This document shows positions 44,637 to 52,625 of a stretch of DNA of 64,000 nucleotides, in pieces; the first letter of the stretch is position 1; the number at the start of each line of letters is the position of its first letter. Made by a program: the position numbers and the translations under genes. The stretch comes from Aeromicrobium phragmitis (GTDB lineage Bacteria; Actinomycetota; Actinomycetes; Propionibacteriales; Nocardioidaceae). The stretch is taken from contig NZ_RDBF01000007.1 of assembly GCF_003674095.1 (NCBI RefSeq), positions 62,001 to 126,000 on the forward strand. The letters are read 5' to 3'. The notes under the pieces are model-generated. The model did no database searches, was not told the DNA's origin, and was given only the letters and a program-made list of their open reading frames with translations.

Positions 44637-45055
44637 ACGCCGGATTCGGATTCACGCCGGCGGACGCACCGGTGGACTGGGAAGCGCTGCGCCGCTACGC
44701 GACCGAGGTCATGCAGCGCGCCTACGCGCCGTACTCGGAGTACAAGGTCGGCGCGGCCGGACTCGTCGCCGACGGCCGGGTCGTGCTGGGCTGCAACGTG
44801 GAGAACGCCGCTTACGGCGTCGCCCTGTGCGCCGAGTGCGGCATGATCTCGGCACTGCACTCGACCGGCGGCGGAAGGCTCCGGGCGGTCGTGTGCGTCG
44901 ACGGAAAGGGCGAGCCGGTCATGCCGTGCGGCCGCTGCCGCCAGCTCCTGTGGGAACACGGGGGAGCCGAGTGCGAGCTCCTCACCAGCCGCGGTCCTGT
45001 GTCGATGGCCGACGTGCTTCCCGACGCCTTCGACGTGACAGACTTGCGGCAGTGA
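44633..45055 (+). CDS. cdd: Cytidine deaminase
   Basis: A 140-aa zinc enzyme converting (deoxy)cytidine to (deoxy)uridine. The catalytic motifs are NVENAAYGVALCAECGMISA (Cys-Ala-Glu) and MPCGRCRQLLWEHGG (PCxxC), with the N-terminal YAPYSEYKVGAAGLVADGRV. ATG at 44633 overlaps the permease stop, and its stop overlaps the P450 start. It feeds uridine to the nucleoside phosphorylase two genes on. Confidence 0.94.
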   Translation: MNAGFGFTPADAPVDWEALRRYATEVMQRAYAPYSEYKVGAAGLVADGRVVLGCNVENAAYGVALCAECGMISALHSTGGGRLRAVVCVDGKGEPVMPCGRCRQLLWEHGGAECELLTSRGPVSMADVLPDAFDVTDLRQ

Positions 45056-46260
45056 ACACCCTGCTCGACACCACCGATCCGCAGTTCCTCGCCGACCCGT
45101 ACCCGGTCCTCGCCGCGTTGCGCGCGCAAGCGCCGATGGTGTGGCATGAACCGTGGGGGCTCTGGCTCGCGACGACGCACGGATCGGTCAGCGCCGTGCT
45201 GCGCGATCGCCGGTTCGGCCGGCTGTGGTCCGATCATCAGCCGGTCGAGCAGATGGCGCCCTTCAACGCCCTGCACCGCCACCAGATGATGGAGAACGAA
45301 CCGCCCGCGCACACGCGATTGCGGCGTCTCGTGGCGGGCGCGTTCGGCCGGGGTCACGTCGAGCGGATGCGTCCGCGGATCGCCGAGCTCGCCGCCGAGA
45401 TGCTCGACGCTCCCGGCGCTGTGGGGGAGCAGCTGCGGTCGGCGGGACCCGTCGACATTCTCGCGGAGTACGCAGAGCCGATGCCGGTGTTCGTCATCGC
45501 CGATCTGCTCGGGGTGCCACGGCGCGATCATCATGATCTGCGGCGGTGGTCCCAGGCGATCGTGCGGATGTACGAACCTGACGTCGACGAGACCACCCGC
45601 CAGGCCGCCGTCGCAGCCAGCGAGGACTTCTCCGCCTACGTCCGCGACGTGGTGGCCCATCGTCGCGACCACCCCGGCGACGACCTCATCACCGACCTCA
45701 TCGCCGAGCGCGACGGCGGAACGCGGCTCTCCGAGGACGAACTCGTCGCCTCGGTCGTGCTGCTGCTCAACGCCGGGCACGAGGCATCGGTCAACGTGTT
45801 CGGGAACGGGATGCACGCTCTGCTGGCCGACCGCGGGCAGCTCGCCCGGGTGACGGGCGGCGAGGTGACGGTCGAGACGGCGCTGGAGGAGCTGATCCGG
45901 TACGACGCGCCGCTGCAGCTCTTCGAACGCACCGCGACCGAGGACGTCGAGGTGGCCGGAGTGACCGTGCGGGCGGGCCATAAGGTCGCCTGCCTCATGG
46001 GCTCGGCCAACCGCGACGGCGCGGTGTTCGCTGAGGCGGATCGATTCGACGTCGCCCGTGATCCCAATCCCCACGTCGGCTTCGGCATGGGCCTGCACTT
46101 CTGCCTCGGGGCGCCGTTGGCCCGTCTCGAACTCCAGATCAGCATCGACGAGTTGCTTGCGCGCTTCCCGGCACTGGCGCTCGGCGGTGATGCGCCCCGT
46201 CGTCCCACCTGGGTGCTGCGCGGATACGAGAGCATCCCCGTCACCGCCAAGGAGTCTTGA
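45052..46260 (+). CDS. Cytochrome P450 within nucleoside operon
   Basis: A 402-aa soluble bacterial P450. Heme-binding loop: FGMGLHFCLGAPLARLELQI (Cys thiolate); K-helix ExxR: LEELIRYDAPLQ; C-helix region HTRLRRLVAGAFG. The I-helix reads LLNAGHEASVNVFGNG: the acid Glu is kept, but the usual Thr of AGxET is Ala. Redox partners are not adjacent. GTG at 45052 overlaps the cdd stop (GTGA) and its stop is 2 nt before deoA, so it is an integral operon member. Substrate unknown; an oxidised nucleoside or unrelated small molecule are both possible. Confidence 0.92.
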   Translation: MNTLLDTTDPQFLADPYPVLAALRAQAPMVWHEPWGLWLATTHGSVSAVLRDRRFGRLWSDHQPVEQMAPFNALHRHQMMENEPPAHTRLRRLVAGAFGRGHVERMRPRIAELAAEMLDAPGAVGEQLRSAGPVDILAEYAEPMPVFVIADLLGVPRRDHHDLRRWSQAIVRMYEPDVDETTRQAAVAASEDFSAYVRDVVAHRRDHPGDDLITDLIAERDGGTRLSEDELVASVVLLLNAGHEASVNVFGNGMHALLADRGQLARVTGGEVTVETALEELIRYDAPLQLFERTATEDVEVAGVTVRAGHKVACLMGSANRDGAVFAEADRFDVARDPNPHVGFGMGLHFCLGAPLARLELQISIDELLARFPALALGGDAPRRPTWVLRGYESIPVTAKES

Positions 46261-46262
46261 GC

Positions 46263-47549
46263 ATGAGCATCGAGCCGTTCGCCGCCACCGAGGTCATCGC
46301 CGCCAAACGCGACCGCAAAACGCTCACGGACGAGCAGATCGACTGGGTCGTCGACGCGTACACCCGCGGGGTGGTCGCCGACGAGCAGATGTCGGCCCTC
46401 GCGATGGCGATCTTCCTCAACGGGATGAGTCGGGCGGAGATCGCCCGCTGGACCGCCGCCATGATCGCGTCGGGGGAGCGCATGGACTTCTCGTCCCTGT
46501 CTCGCCCCACCGCCGACAAGCACTCGACAGGTGGGGTCGGAGACAAGATCACGCTGCCCCTCGCGCCGCTTGTGGCGGCGTGCGGTGTCGCCGTGCCGCA
46601 GCTGTCCGGCCGGGGGCTCGGACACACCGGTGGCACCCTCGACAAGCTCGAGGCGATCCCCCGGTGGCGAGCCGCACTCAGCAACGAGGAGATGTTGCGC
46701 CAGCTCGAGGACGTCGCCGCCGTCATCTGCGCCGCCGGCTCCGGGCTCGCGCCCGCCGACAAGAAGCTCTATGCGTTGCGTGACGTGACCGGCACGGTCG
46801 AGTGCATCCCGCTCATCGCCAGCTCGATCATGAGCAAGAAGATCGCCGAGGGCACCGGCGCGCTGGTGCTGGACGTCAAGACCGGGTCCGGTGCCTTCAT
46901 GAAAAAGGAGGCCGAGGCGCGCGAGCTCGCCGAGACGATGGTCGCGCTCGGCACCGACGCCGGTGTCCGTACCGTCGCGCTCCTCACCGAGATGGGCACG
47001 CCCTTGGGGCTCACCGTCGGCAATGCCCTCGAGGTGCGCGAGTCGGTCGAGGTACTCGCCGGAGGAGGACCGGACGACGTCGTCGCGCTGACGCTCGCCC
47101 TGGCCCGCGAGATGCTGGCCGCAGCAGGACGCGGCGACGTCGATCCGGCCGACGCCCTGGCCGACGGCCGGGCCATGGACGTGTGGCGGCGGATGATCAG
47201 CGCGCAGGAAGGCGACCCTGACGCTCCGTTGCCGGTCGCCCCCGAGACGGAGACCATCACCGCTGCCGAGAGCGGCGTGCTGCAGCGGCTCGACGCGCTG
47301 TCGGTCGGCGTCGCGGCCTGGCGCCTCGGCGCCGGGCGCAGCCGTGCGGGCGAGGCGGTGCAGGCCACGGCCGGCGTGGAGATCCACGCGAAGCCCGGCG
47401 ATCGGGTGACCGCCGGGCAACCGTTGCTGACCTTGCACACCGAGACACCGGAGCGCTTCGGCTGGGCGCATCAGGCGCTGGAGGGCGCATGGGACATCGA
47501 CGATCGTGACTGTGACCTAGGTCGCGTGGTCATCGACCGGATTGGTTAG
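46263..47549 (+). CDS. deoA: Pyrimidine-nucleoside (thymidine) phosphorylase
   Basis: A 428-aa enzyme that phosphorolyses thymidine, deoxyuridine or uridine to base and (deoxy)ribose-1-phosphate. Motifs: AMAIFLNGMSRAEIARWTAA, RPTADKHSTGGVGDKITLPL, SGRGLGHTGGTLDKLEAIP, DKKLYALRDVTGTVECIPLI, ASSIMSKKIAEGTGALVLDV and KTGSGAFM. The C-terminal PYNP domain is present (GVEIHAKPGDRVTAGQPLLT). ATG at 46263 is chosen over a TTG at 46257 because AAGGAG at 46249-46254 is then 8 nt away. Its TAG stop is also part of a -10 box for the next gene. Confidence 0.94.
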   Translation: MSIEPFAATEVIAAKRDRKTLTDEQIDWVVDAYTRGVVADEQMSALAMAIFLNGMSRAEIARWTAAMIASGERMDFSSLSRPTADKHSTGGVGDKITLPLAPLVAACGVAVPQLSGRGLGHTGGTLDKLEAIPRWRAALSNEEMLRQLEDVAAVICAAGSGLAPADKKLYALRDVTGTVECIPLIASSIMSKKIAEGTGALVLDVKTGSGAFMKKEAEARELAETMVALGTDAGVRTVALLTEMGTPLGLTVGNALEVRESVEVLAGGGPDDVVALTLALAREMLAAAGRGDVDPADALADGRAMDVWRRMISAQEGDPDAPLPVAPETETITAAESGVLQRLDALSVGVAAWRLGAGRSRAGEAVQATAGVEIHAKPGDRVTAGQPLLTLHTETPERFGWAHQALEGAWDIDDRDCDLGRVVIDRIG

Positions 47550-47552
47550 GGT
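47547..47552 (+). promoter_or_regulatory. Internal -10 element for leaderless maoC-add transcript
   Basis: TAGGGT overlaps the deoA stop codon and ends 6 nt before the ATG at 47559, so maoC and add can be transcribed separately. A 10-nt palindrome GACCTAGGTC lies at 47513-47522. Confidence 0.5.
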
Positions 47553-47558
47553 CGCCCT

Positions 47559-48029
47559 ATGCGTGTGCTGAACAACCGCCAGGAGATCGCCGATGCCGCA
47601 GGCACCGAACTGGGGGTGAGCGCGTGGATCACCATCGAGCAGGAGCGCATCGACCTGTTCGCGGACGCCACGGGGGACCGGCAGTGGATCCACATCGATC
47701 CCGAGCGCGCGGTCGACGGCCCGTTCGGTGCCACCGTCGCACACGGCTACCTGACCTTGTCCATGCTGCCCTTCCTGGGCGCCCAGGTGTACGCGTTCGC
47801 CGGTGACGTCGCGCGCGTGAACTACGGACTCAACACCGTGCGGTTCGTCGCGCCGGTGCGCGTCGACTCCCGCATCCGCGATCGGGTCAAGGTGCTGGAG
47901 GTCCGCGACATCGCCAAGGGGCAGCAGGTGACGCTCCAGCACACCGTCGAGATCGAGGGTGGAGACCGGCCGGCCTGCGTCGCCGAGGCGGTCGTCCTGC
48001 TCATGGACAACGAAGGACCCTCCGCATGA
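47559..48029 (+). CDS. MaoC-like hot-dog dehydratase
   Basis: A 156-aa hot-dog-fold protein of the MaoC/(R)-enoyl-CoA-hydratase family: [48 protein letters not shown] and [20 protein letters not shown]. The catalytic Asp/His pair is suggested by [11 protein letters not shown]. Homologues hydrate enoyl-CoAs. It sits between deoA and add, its stop overlapping the add start by 4 nt, which is unexpected for a fatty-acid-type enzyme. It has its own leaderless-type promoter. Confidence 0.88.
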   Translation: MRVLNNRQEIADAAGTELGVSAWITIEQERIDLFADATGDRQWIHIDPERAVDGPFGATVAHGYLTLSMLPFLGAQVYAFAGDVARVNYGLNTVRFVAPVRVDSRIRDRVKVLEVRDIAKGQQVTLQHTVEIEGGDRPACVAEAVVLLMDNEGPSA

Positions 48030-49108
48030 CGCGTGCCACGCACGAGCAGATCGCCCGATGCCCCAAGGTGGCCCTGCACGAGCACCTCGACGGCGGAGTG
48101 CGGCCCAGCACGGTCGCCGACATCGCTCAGCAGATCGGGCATCCGCTCCCCGCCACGCCCGAGGAACTCGGAGAGTGGTTCGCCGTCGCCTCGAACTCGG
48201 GGTCTCTCGAGCGCTACCTGGAGACCTTCGCGCACACCGTCGCGGTGATGCAGCGTCCTGAAGACCTGCGACGGGTAGCCCGCGAGGCCGTGGAGGATCT
48301 CGCTGCCGACGGCGTGGTGTACGCCGAGCTGCGGTGGGCGCCCGAGCAGCATCAGCAGGCCGGGCTCAGTCTCACCGAGGCCGTCGACGCGGTGCAAGCG
48401 GGCATCGACGAGGGTGTGGCGGCGGTTCACGCCGTCGGCTCGCCCATGGTGGTCGGCCAGTTGCTGACCGCGATGCGGCACGCGTCGCGCGGGCTGGAGA
48501 TCGCCAAGATCGTCGTCGACTATCGCGACCGCGGCGTCTTCGGCTTCGACATCGCTGGTGCGGAGGACGGGTTCCCGCCGATCCTGCACCTCGAGGCGTT
48601 CGAGTACCTGCGCCGGGAGAACGCCCACTTCACCATTCACGCCGGCGAAGCGTTCGGCCTCCCCTCGATCTGGCAGGCGGTGCAGCGCTGTGGAGCCGAC
48701 CGGCTCGGGCACGGGGTCCGCATCGTCGACGACATCGAGGCCGGCGCGGAACGTCCCCACCTGGGCCGCCTGGCGGCGTACATCCGCGATCGTCGCATTC
48801 CGTTGGAGATGTGTCCGTCGTCGAACGTTCAGACCGGCGCCGCGGCGTCGGTGGCTGAGCACCCCATCGCGATGCTCGCCGAACTCGGCTTCCGCGTCAC
48901 GATCAATTCCGACAACCGGCTCATGAGCCAGACCTCGATCGGCCGGGAGATGCGGCTGCTGACCGATGCGTTCGGATACTCCCTCGGCGATCTGCGCTGG
49001 TTCACCGTCAACGCGATGAAGAGCGCCTTCCTACCCTTCGACGAACGCCTCGCGCTCATCAACGAGACCATCAAGCCCGCCTACGCCGCCCTCGACGAGA
49101 TCCAGTAG
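48026..49108 (+). CDS. add: Adenosine deaminase
   Basis: A 360-aa zinc hydrolase converting (deoxy)adenosine to (deoxy)inosine. Motifs: [17 protein letters not shown] (zinc-binding HxH), [20 protein letters not shown] (HAGE), [25 protein letters not shown] and [18 protein letters not shown] (the SDN variant of the zinc/catalytic aspartates). ATG at 48026 overlaps the MaoC stop. Last gene of the nucleoside operon; REP-like units follow. Confidence 0.93.
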   Translation: MTRATHEQIARCPKVALHEHLDGGVRPSTVADIAQQIGHPLPATPEELGEWFAVASNSGSLERYLETFAHTVAVMQRPEDLRRVAREAVEDLAADGVVYAELRWAPEQHQQAGLSLTEAVDAVQAGIDEGVAAVHAVGSPMVVGQLLTAMRHASRGLEIAKIVVDYRDRGVFGFDIAGAEDGFPPILHLEAFEYLRRENAHFTIHAGEAFGLPSIWQAVQRCGADRLGHGVRIVDDIEAGAERPHLGRLAAYIRDRRIPLEMCPSSNVQTGAAASVAEHPIAMLAELGFRVTINSDNRLMSQTSIGREMRLLTDAFGYSLGDLRWFTVNAMKSAFLPFDERLALINETIKPAYAALDEIQ

Positions 49109-49115
49109 CCCCTTA

Positions 49116-49199
49116 GGTGGTCGAGTAGCGACCGAGCTCAACCCGCATGTGGTGGTCGAGTAGCGACCGAGCTCTGCGAGGGAGCGTATCGAGACCACG
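49116..49199. repeat. REP-like half-units between add and convergent gene
   Basis: GGTGGTCGAGTAGCGACCGA occurs at 49116-49135 and again from 49151, the second copy followed by CGTATCGAGACCAC at 49185-49198. These are the same arms as in the palindromes at 13007-13232. They fill most of the 99-nt space between the add stop and the end of the convergent kinase-like gene. Confidence 0.75.
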
Positions 49200-49207
49200 A
49201 CACCAGG

Positions 49208-49786
49208 TCAGGAGGTCAGCCGGGCGTAGGCGCGCTGCGGGCTCATCGGCTCGCAACCCGCCGCGACGGCGCGCGCCACGACCTCACCCTCGGCCCCGAG
49301 GAGCCGCCATCCGCGTCGGATCAGGACGCTCGGTGGCTTGCGGGCCTCGCGGAAGTCGCGGGCGAGGCGCAGAGCGAAGGTCACCAGCCGCGGGCGGACC
49401 AGGCAGATCGCGTCGGCGAGCACCCCTGCGTCGCGGCAGGCGCGCACCATGTTCGGCGCGAAGAGCCCCTCGGCGATGAACCGCCGCCCCGGGACGCTCA
49501 CGCGGTGCATCCCGGTCCGGCGGCTCAGACCGAGGTCGTACACCGGAACGTCGGCCTCGCCCTCCGCGCACAGGGTGACGATCGCCTCGAGAGCGGCGGC
49601 GGCGTCCCAGCTGCGCACGTCGTCCCAGTCCGGGATGCCGAACGAGCTGATGGGCAAGGCTGGGTCGTCGCCCTCGCGATAGAAGTCGTCGAGTCGTAGT
49701 ACCGGCCACCCGAGGCGGCGAGCGAGATGCGACTTACCGGCTCCGGAGGGGCCGGCGAGGATCACGACGCGTGTCGGCGTCAGCAC
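49208..49786 (-). CDS. Uridine kinase-like P-loop protein
   Basis: A 192-aa P-loop NTPase with Walker A VVILAGPSGAGKSHLARRLG, then LDDFYREGDDPALPISSFGI and PDWDDVRSWD as in uridine kinases, VPVYDLGLSRRTG and FIAEGLFAPNMV. A nucleoside/uridine phosphorylation role is plausible given the neighbours but not certain. GTG at 49786 overlaps the upstream acyltransferase 3' end by 7 nt; longer in-frame starts would add a low-complexity basic tail and are rejected. Confidence 0.8.
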   Translation of the reverse strand: MLTPTRVVILAGPSGAGKSHLARRLGWPVLRLDDFYREGDDPALPISSFGIPDWDDVRSWDAAAALEAIVTLCAEGEADVPVYDLGLSRRTGMHRVSVPGRRFIAEGLFAPNMVRACRDAGVLADAICLVRPRLVTFALRLARDFREARKPPSVLIRRGWRLLGAEGEVVARAVAAGCEPMSPQRAYARLTS

Positions 49787-51660
49787 GTCGCGAAGGCGTG
49801 GTCGACGGTGTCGAGGAACGCTCCCTGGCCGGCTCCGGTCGGGTGCACGCGGTCGGCTCCGGTGAGATCGGGACGGGCGATCGCGAGGGCGTTCCAGTCC
49901 GCCAGGTGTACGTGCGGGTGCGCCTCCGCCACCGCCCGCACGGTGGCCAACGCCTGGTCCGACCACGATCGACCGGGGACGTAGGGCGCGACCAGCGTGA
50001 CTTGTCGCCCGGCGAGGTCGCGCGACACGAGCGCGTCGAGGTCGGCATGATCGATCGCGCCGTTGGTACCGGTGGCGATGAGCACGCCGCGGCGCACGTG
50101 GCCGGCGGCGTTGGCGTCACGGATCGCGCGAGCGACGTCCTGGTACTGCCAGCCGACCGTGGCGACCGCCGCCGACTCGGGACGCCGATGCATGAGCTGG
50201 GGCGCGACGGCGACGGTGACCGAATCGCCGAACGCGCTGACCGGCTCGCCCGGGGGAACCGGCTCGCAACCGGGAGTTTCGGGGGCGGGCTTCGCCTCAG
50301 TCTCGGGCTGGGGCTCCGGCGGTGCGGGAACCTCCGCCTCGTCGAGATTCTCCATCGAGGCCGAGACCGCGCGTTGACCCTCGCGGAGGGTGGAGGCGAT
50401 GCGGGACTCCTCGGGAGCCGTCCAGACCGCGAACAGGGCCGTCAGCACCGTCACACAGGCCGCGGTGGCGATCGCCCGTGATCGTCGCGGTCGGTACCCC
50501 TTCGTGCCGAGTGACTCCGTCCAGCGGCGGAAGGTGCGGCCGATCCCGTCGCGGCGCATGGGCAGCTCCAGGAAGCGGTAGGAGGCGGCCGCGGCGAGCA
50601 CGGCGGCGAGCACCGCGCCCCAGGCCGCGAGCTGGACGTGCTCGGCCGGCGTCAACCGCGTGGCGATGACGATGAGCGGCCAGTGCCACAGGTACAACCC
50701 GTACGAGCGTTCGCCCAGCCAGCGCAGTGGCGCGACCGCCAGCGCGCGGGCGAGCCCGGTGGGGTTCGCCGCGGCGAGCACGACCGCGGCCGCGGCGACG
50801 TTGGCCGCCACCAGCCCGCCGACGTACGTGACGGGCGAGTCCCAGGCGACGAACGCTGCGTACAAGCCGAGGGCGACGAGACCGCAAGCGCCCCAGGCGC
50901 TCAATCGGGCGCTGCCACGAGCGGGCGTCGTAGCCTCGTCGCGCAGCAGGTGCGGACTCCGGCCGAGGGCGAGTGCAGCACCGAGCAGTAGGCCGAAGGC
51001 GTGACTGTCCAGTCCGAGATAGGCCCGGGTCGGGTCGGCGGTGAGGTACCAGATCGCGAACAGTGCGGCCGAGACTGCGACGAGAACCACTGAGGCGACC
51101 CTGGTGGCGCGACGACCTCCCAGAGTCATGAGCACCACGAACACGAGCGGCCACGCGAGATAGAACTGTTCCTCGATCGCCAGCGACCAGAGGTGGTTCA
51201 GCACTGGGGGCAGGCCCTCATCGGCGTACGACCACCCCTCGTGGATCTGGACCCAGTTGCTGGTCCAGGTCAGCGCCCCGAACGCCTGACGGCGAAGACC
51301 CGCCGCGGTCTCGTGGCCGACCACGAGGGTGAGCGCGGCGATCACTCCCACCATGGACACGAGCGCCGGAGCAAGGCGCCGCAAGCGGCGGATCCAGAAC
51401 GCCCGGAGCCCGACGCGGCCGTCACGCTGCAGCTCGCGCAGTAACAACGCGGTGATGAGGAAGCCGCTCAGCACGAAGAAGACGTCGACGCCGACGAATC
51501 CGCCGGGCAACCACTGGGGTGCCGCGTGGTAACCGATGACCAGGAGCACGGCCACGGCACGCAGTCCGTCCAGCGACGCGAGCCGAGCCGGTGCAGCGGC
51601 GGAGGACGACCGTTCCACCGGCGCCTGCGCCTCGAAACGATCCCCGAGTGTGGCGCTCAC
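49780..51660 (-). CDS. Acyltransferase 3 / SGNH-domain O-acetyltransferase
   Basis: A 626-aa OafA/OatA-like protein. The N-terminal 10-11 membrane helices form an acyltransferase-3 domain (SLDGLRAVAVLLVIGYHAAP, VGVDVFFVLSGFLITALLLR, LNHLWSLAIEEQFYLAWPLV, LGERSYGLYLWHWPLIVIAT). A Pro/Glu-rich linker precedes a C-terminal extracytoplasmic SGNH hydrolase domain (SAFGDSVTVAVAPQL with nucleophile Ser; ATGTNGAID; DRVHPTGAG with catalytic His). It O-acetylates cell-wall or surface polysaccharide. Start GTG at 51660; an in-frame GTG at 51714 is an alternative. Confidence 0.87.
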   Translation of the reverse strand: MSATLGDRFEAQAPVERSSSAAAPARLASLDGLRAVAVLLVIGYHAAPQWLPGGFVGVDVFFVLSGFLITALLLRELQRDGRVGLRAFWIRRLRRLAPALVSMVGVIAALTLVVGHETAAGLRRQAFGALTWTSNWVQIHEGWSYADEGLPPVLNHLWSLAIEEQFYLAWPLVFVVLMTLGGRRATRVASVVLVAVSAALFAIWYLTADPTRAYLGLDSHAFGLLLGAALALGRSPHLLRDEATTPARGSARLSAWGACGLVALGLYAAFVAWDSPVTYVGGLVAANVAAAAVVLAAANPTGLARALAVAPLRWLGERSYGLYLWHWPLIVIATRLTPAEHVQLAAWGAVLAAVLAAAASYRFLELPMRRDGIGRTFRRWTESLGTKGYRPRRSRAIATAACVTVLTALFAVWTAPEESRIASTLREGQRAVSASMENLDEAEVPAPPEPQPETEAKPAPETPGCEPVPPGEPVSAFGDSVTVAVAPQLMHRRPESAAVATVGWQYQDVARAIRDANAAGHVRRGVLIATGTNGAIDHADLDALVSRDLAGRQVTLVAPYVPGRSWSDQALATVRAVAEAHPHVHLADWNALAIARPDLTGADRVHPTGAGQGAFLDTVDHAFATC

Positions 51661-51788
51661 GCCGACGCCTCCACGGGCCGGTGAGACCGGCGGCAGGGGA
51701 GGGAGACGTGCCACGGCATGGCTCCTATGGAAACACGCGGGAGCGAATCCGCGGTGCCCGACCCGCCGATCCGGCTGGCAACGCGGCC

Positions 51789-51794
51789 TAGACT
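51789..51794 (+). promoter_or_regulatory. -10 element for deoC
   Basis: TAGACT ends 8 nt before the deoC ATG at 51803; the transcript would have little or no leader. Confidence 0.45.
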
Positions 51795-51802
51795 CGATCC
51801 CC

Positions 51803-52522
51803 ATGAGCAGCTTGCCGACCGTCGCGGAGATCGCCGGGCAGATCGACCATGCCATCTTGAAACCCGAACTCACACGTGCCGCGGTGGACGAGGACCTCGC
51901 GCTCGCCCGCGAGTACGGAATCTTCAGCGTGTGCGTGCGCCCGAGCGACATCGTCCACGCCGTCGCGGAACTGGACGGTTCGGGCGTCGCCGTCGGCACC
52001 GTCATCGGGTTCCCCCACGGGACCACGTCGACCCAGGCGAAGGTCGCCGAGGCGCGGCAGGCCCTCGCCGACGGCGCCGCGGAGCTCGACATGGTGCTCA
52101 ACATCGGCCGGTTGCGCAGCGGCCTGCTCGATGACGTCGAGGACGACATTCGCGCTGTCGTCGAGGAGTCCGGCGACCACATCGTGAAGGTCATCCTCGA
52201 GACGGCGCTCCTCACCGACGGGGAGAAGGTCGCCGCGTGCCAGGTCGCGGAGCGTGCCGGAGCCGATTTCGTCAAGACGTCGACCGGTTTCGCCGGCGGC
52301 GGCGCCACGCTCGACGACGTCACGCTCATGCGGTCGGCCGTGAGCGACCGGGTCCAGGTCAAGGCGTCCGGCGGGGTGCGGGGACTCGACACGCTGCTGC
52401 AGATGCGCGACGCCGGCGTCACCCGGTTCGGGACGAGCGCGACCCGGGTCATCCTCGACGACCTTCGCGATCGCCTCGCCGGTGGAACCGGCAGCGGGGG
52501 CGAGGACGCCTCCTCGTACTGA
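51803..52522 (+). CDS. deoC: Deoxyribose-phosphate aldolase
   Basis: A 239-aa class I aldolase splitting 2-deoxyribose-5-phosphate to acetaldehyde and glyceraldehyde-3-phosphate. Motifs: IDHAILKPELTRAAVDEDLA, VGTVIGFPHGTTSTQAKVAE, AELDMVLNIGRLRSGL, KVILETALLTDGEKVAACQV, ADFVKTSTGFAGGGATLDDV (Schiff-base Lys region VKTSTGF) and VKASGGVRGL. It completes deoxynucleoside catabolism started by DeoA, though it is not in that operon; a phosphopentomutase is not in the window. Confidence 0.94.
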   Translation: MSSLPTVAEIAGQIDHAILKPELTRAAVDEDLALAREYGIFSVCVRPSDIVHAVAELDGSGVAVGTVIGFPHGTTSTQAKVAEARQALADGAAELDMVLNIGRLRSGLLDDVEDDIRAVVEESGDHIVKVILETALLTDGEKVAACQVAERAGADFVKTSTGFAGGGATLDDVTLMRSAVSDRVQVKASGGVRGLDTLLQMRDAGVTRFGTSATRVILDDLRDRLAGGTGSGGEDASSY

Positions 52523-52536
52523 TCTCGTGCGGTGGG

Positions 52537-52569
52537 GTTCGCGCACCGTTGACAGGGCGTTCACCCTCA
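52537..52569 (+). promoter_or_regulatory. PHO-box-like triple 11-nt repeat upstream of secreted nucleotidase
   Basis: Three tandem 11-nt units: GTTCGCGCACC, GTTGACAGGGC and GTTCACCCTCA. The last starts with the GTTCACC core of the actinobacterial PhoP box. The site is 57 nt before the 5'-nucleotidase start, where phosphate-starvation activation would make sense. Confidence 0.6.
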
Positions 52570-52625
52570 GGTGATGGTGTCAGGGCGGAAGACCGCTTCA
52601 TCACACATATCGGGGGAATGCATCG

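Noticed and set aside
49208..49966. Longer start for the uridine-kinase-like gene
   Set aside because: The 60 extra residues are Pro/Arg/Gly low-complexity sequence lying over the acyltransferase 3' end; GTG at 49786 gives a normal P-loop N-terminus.
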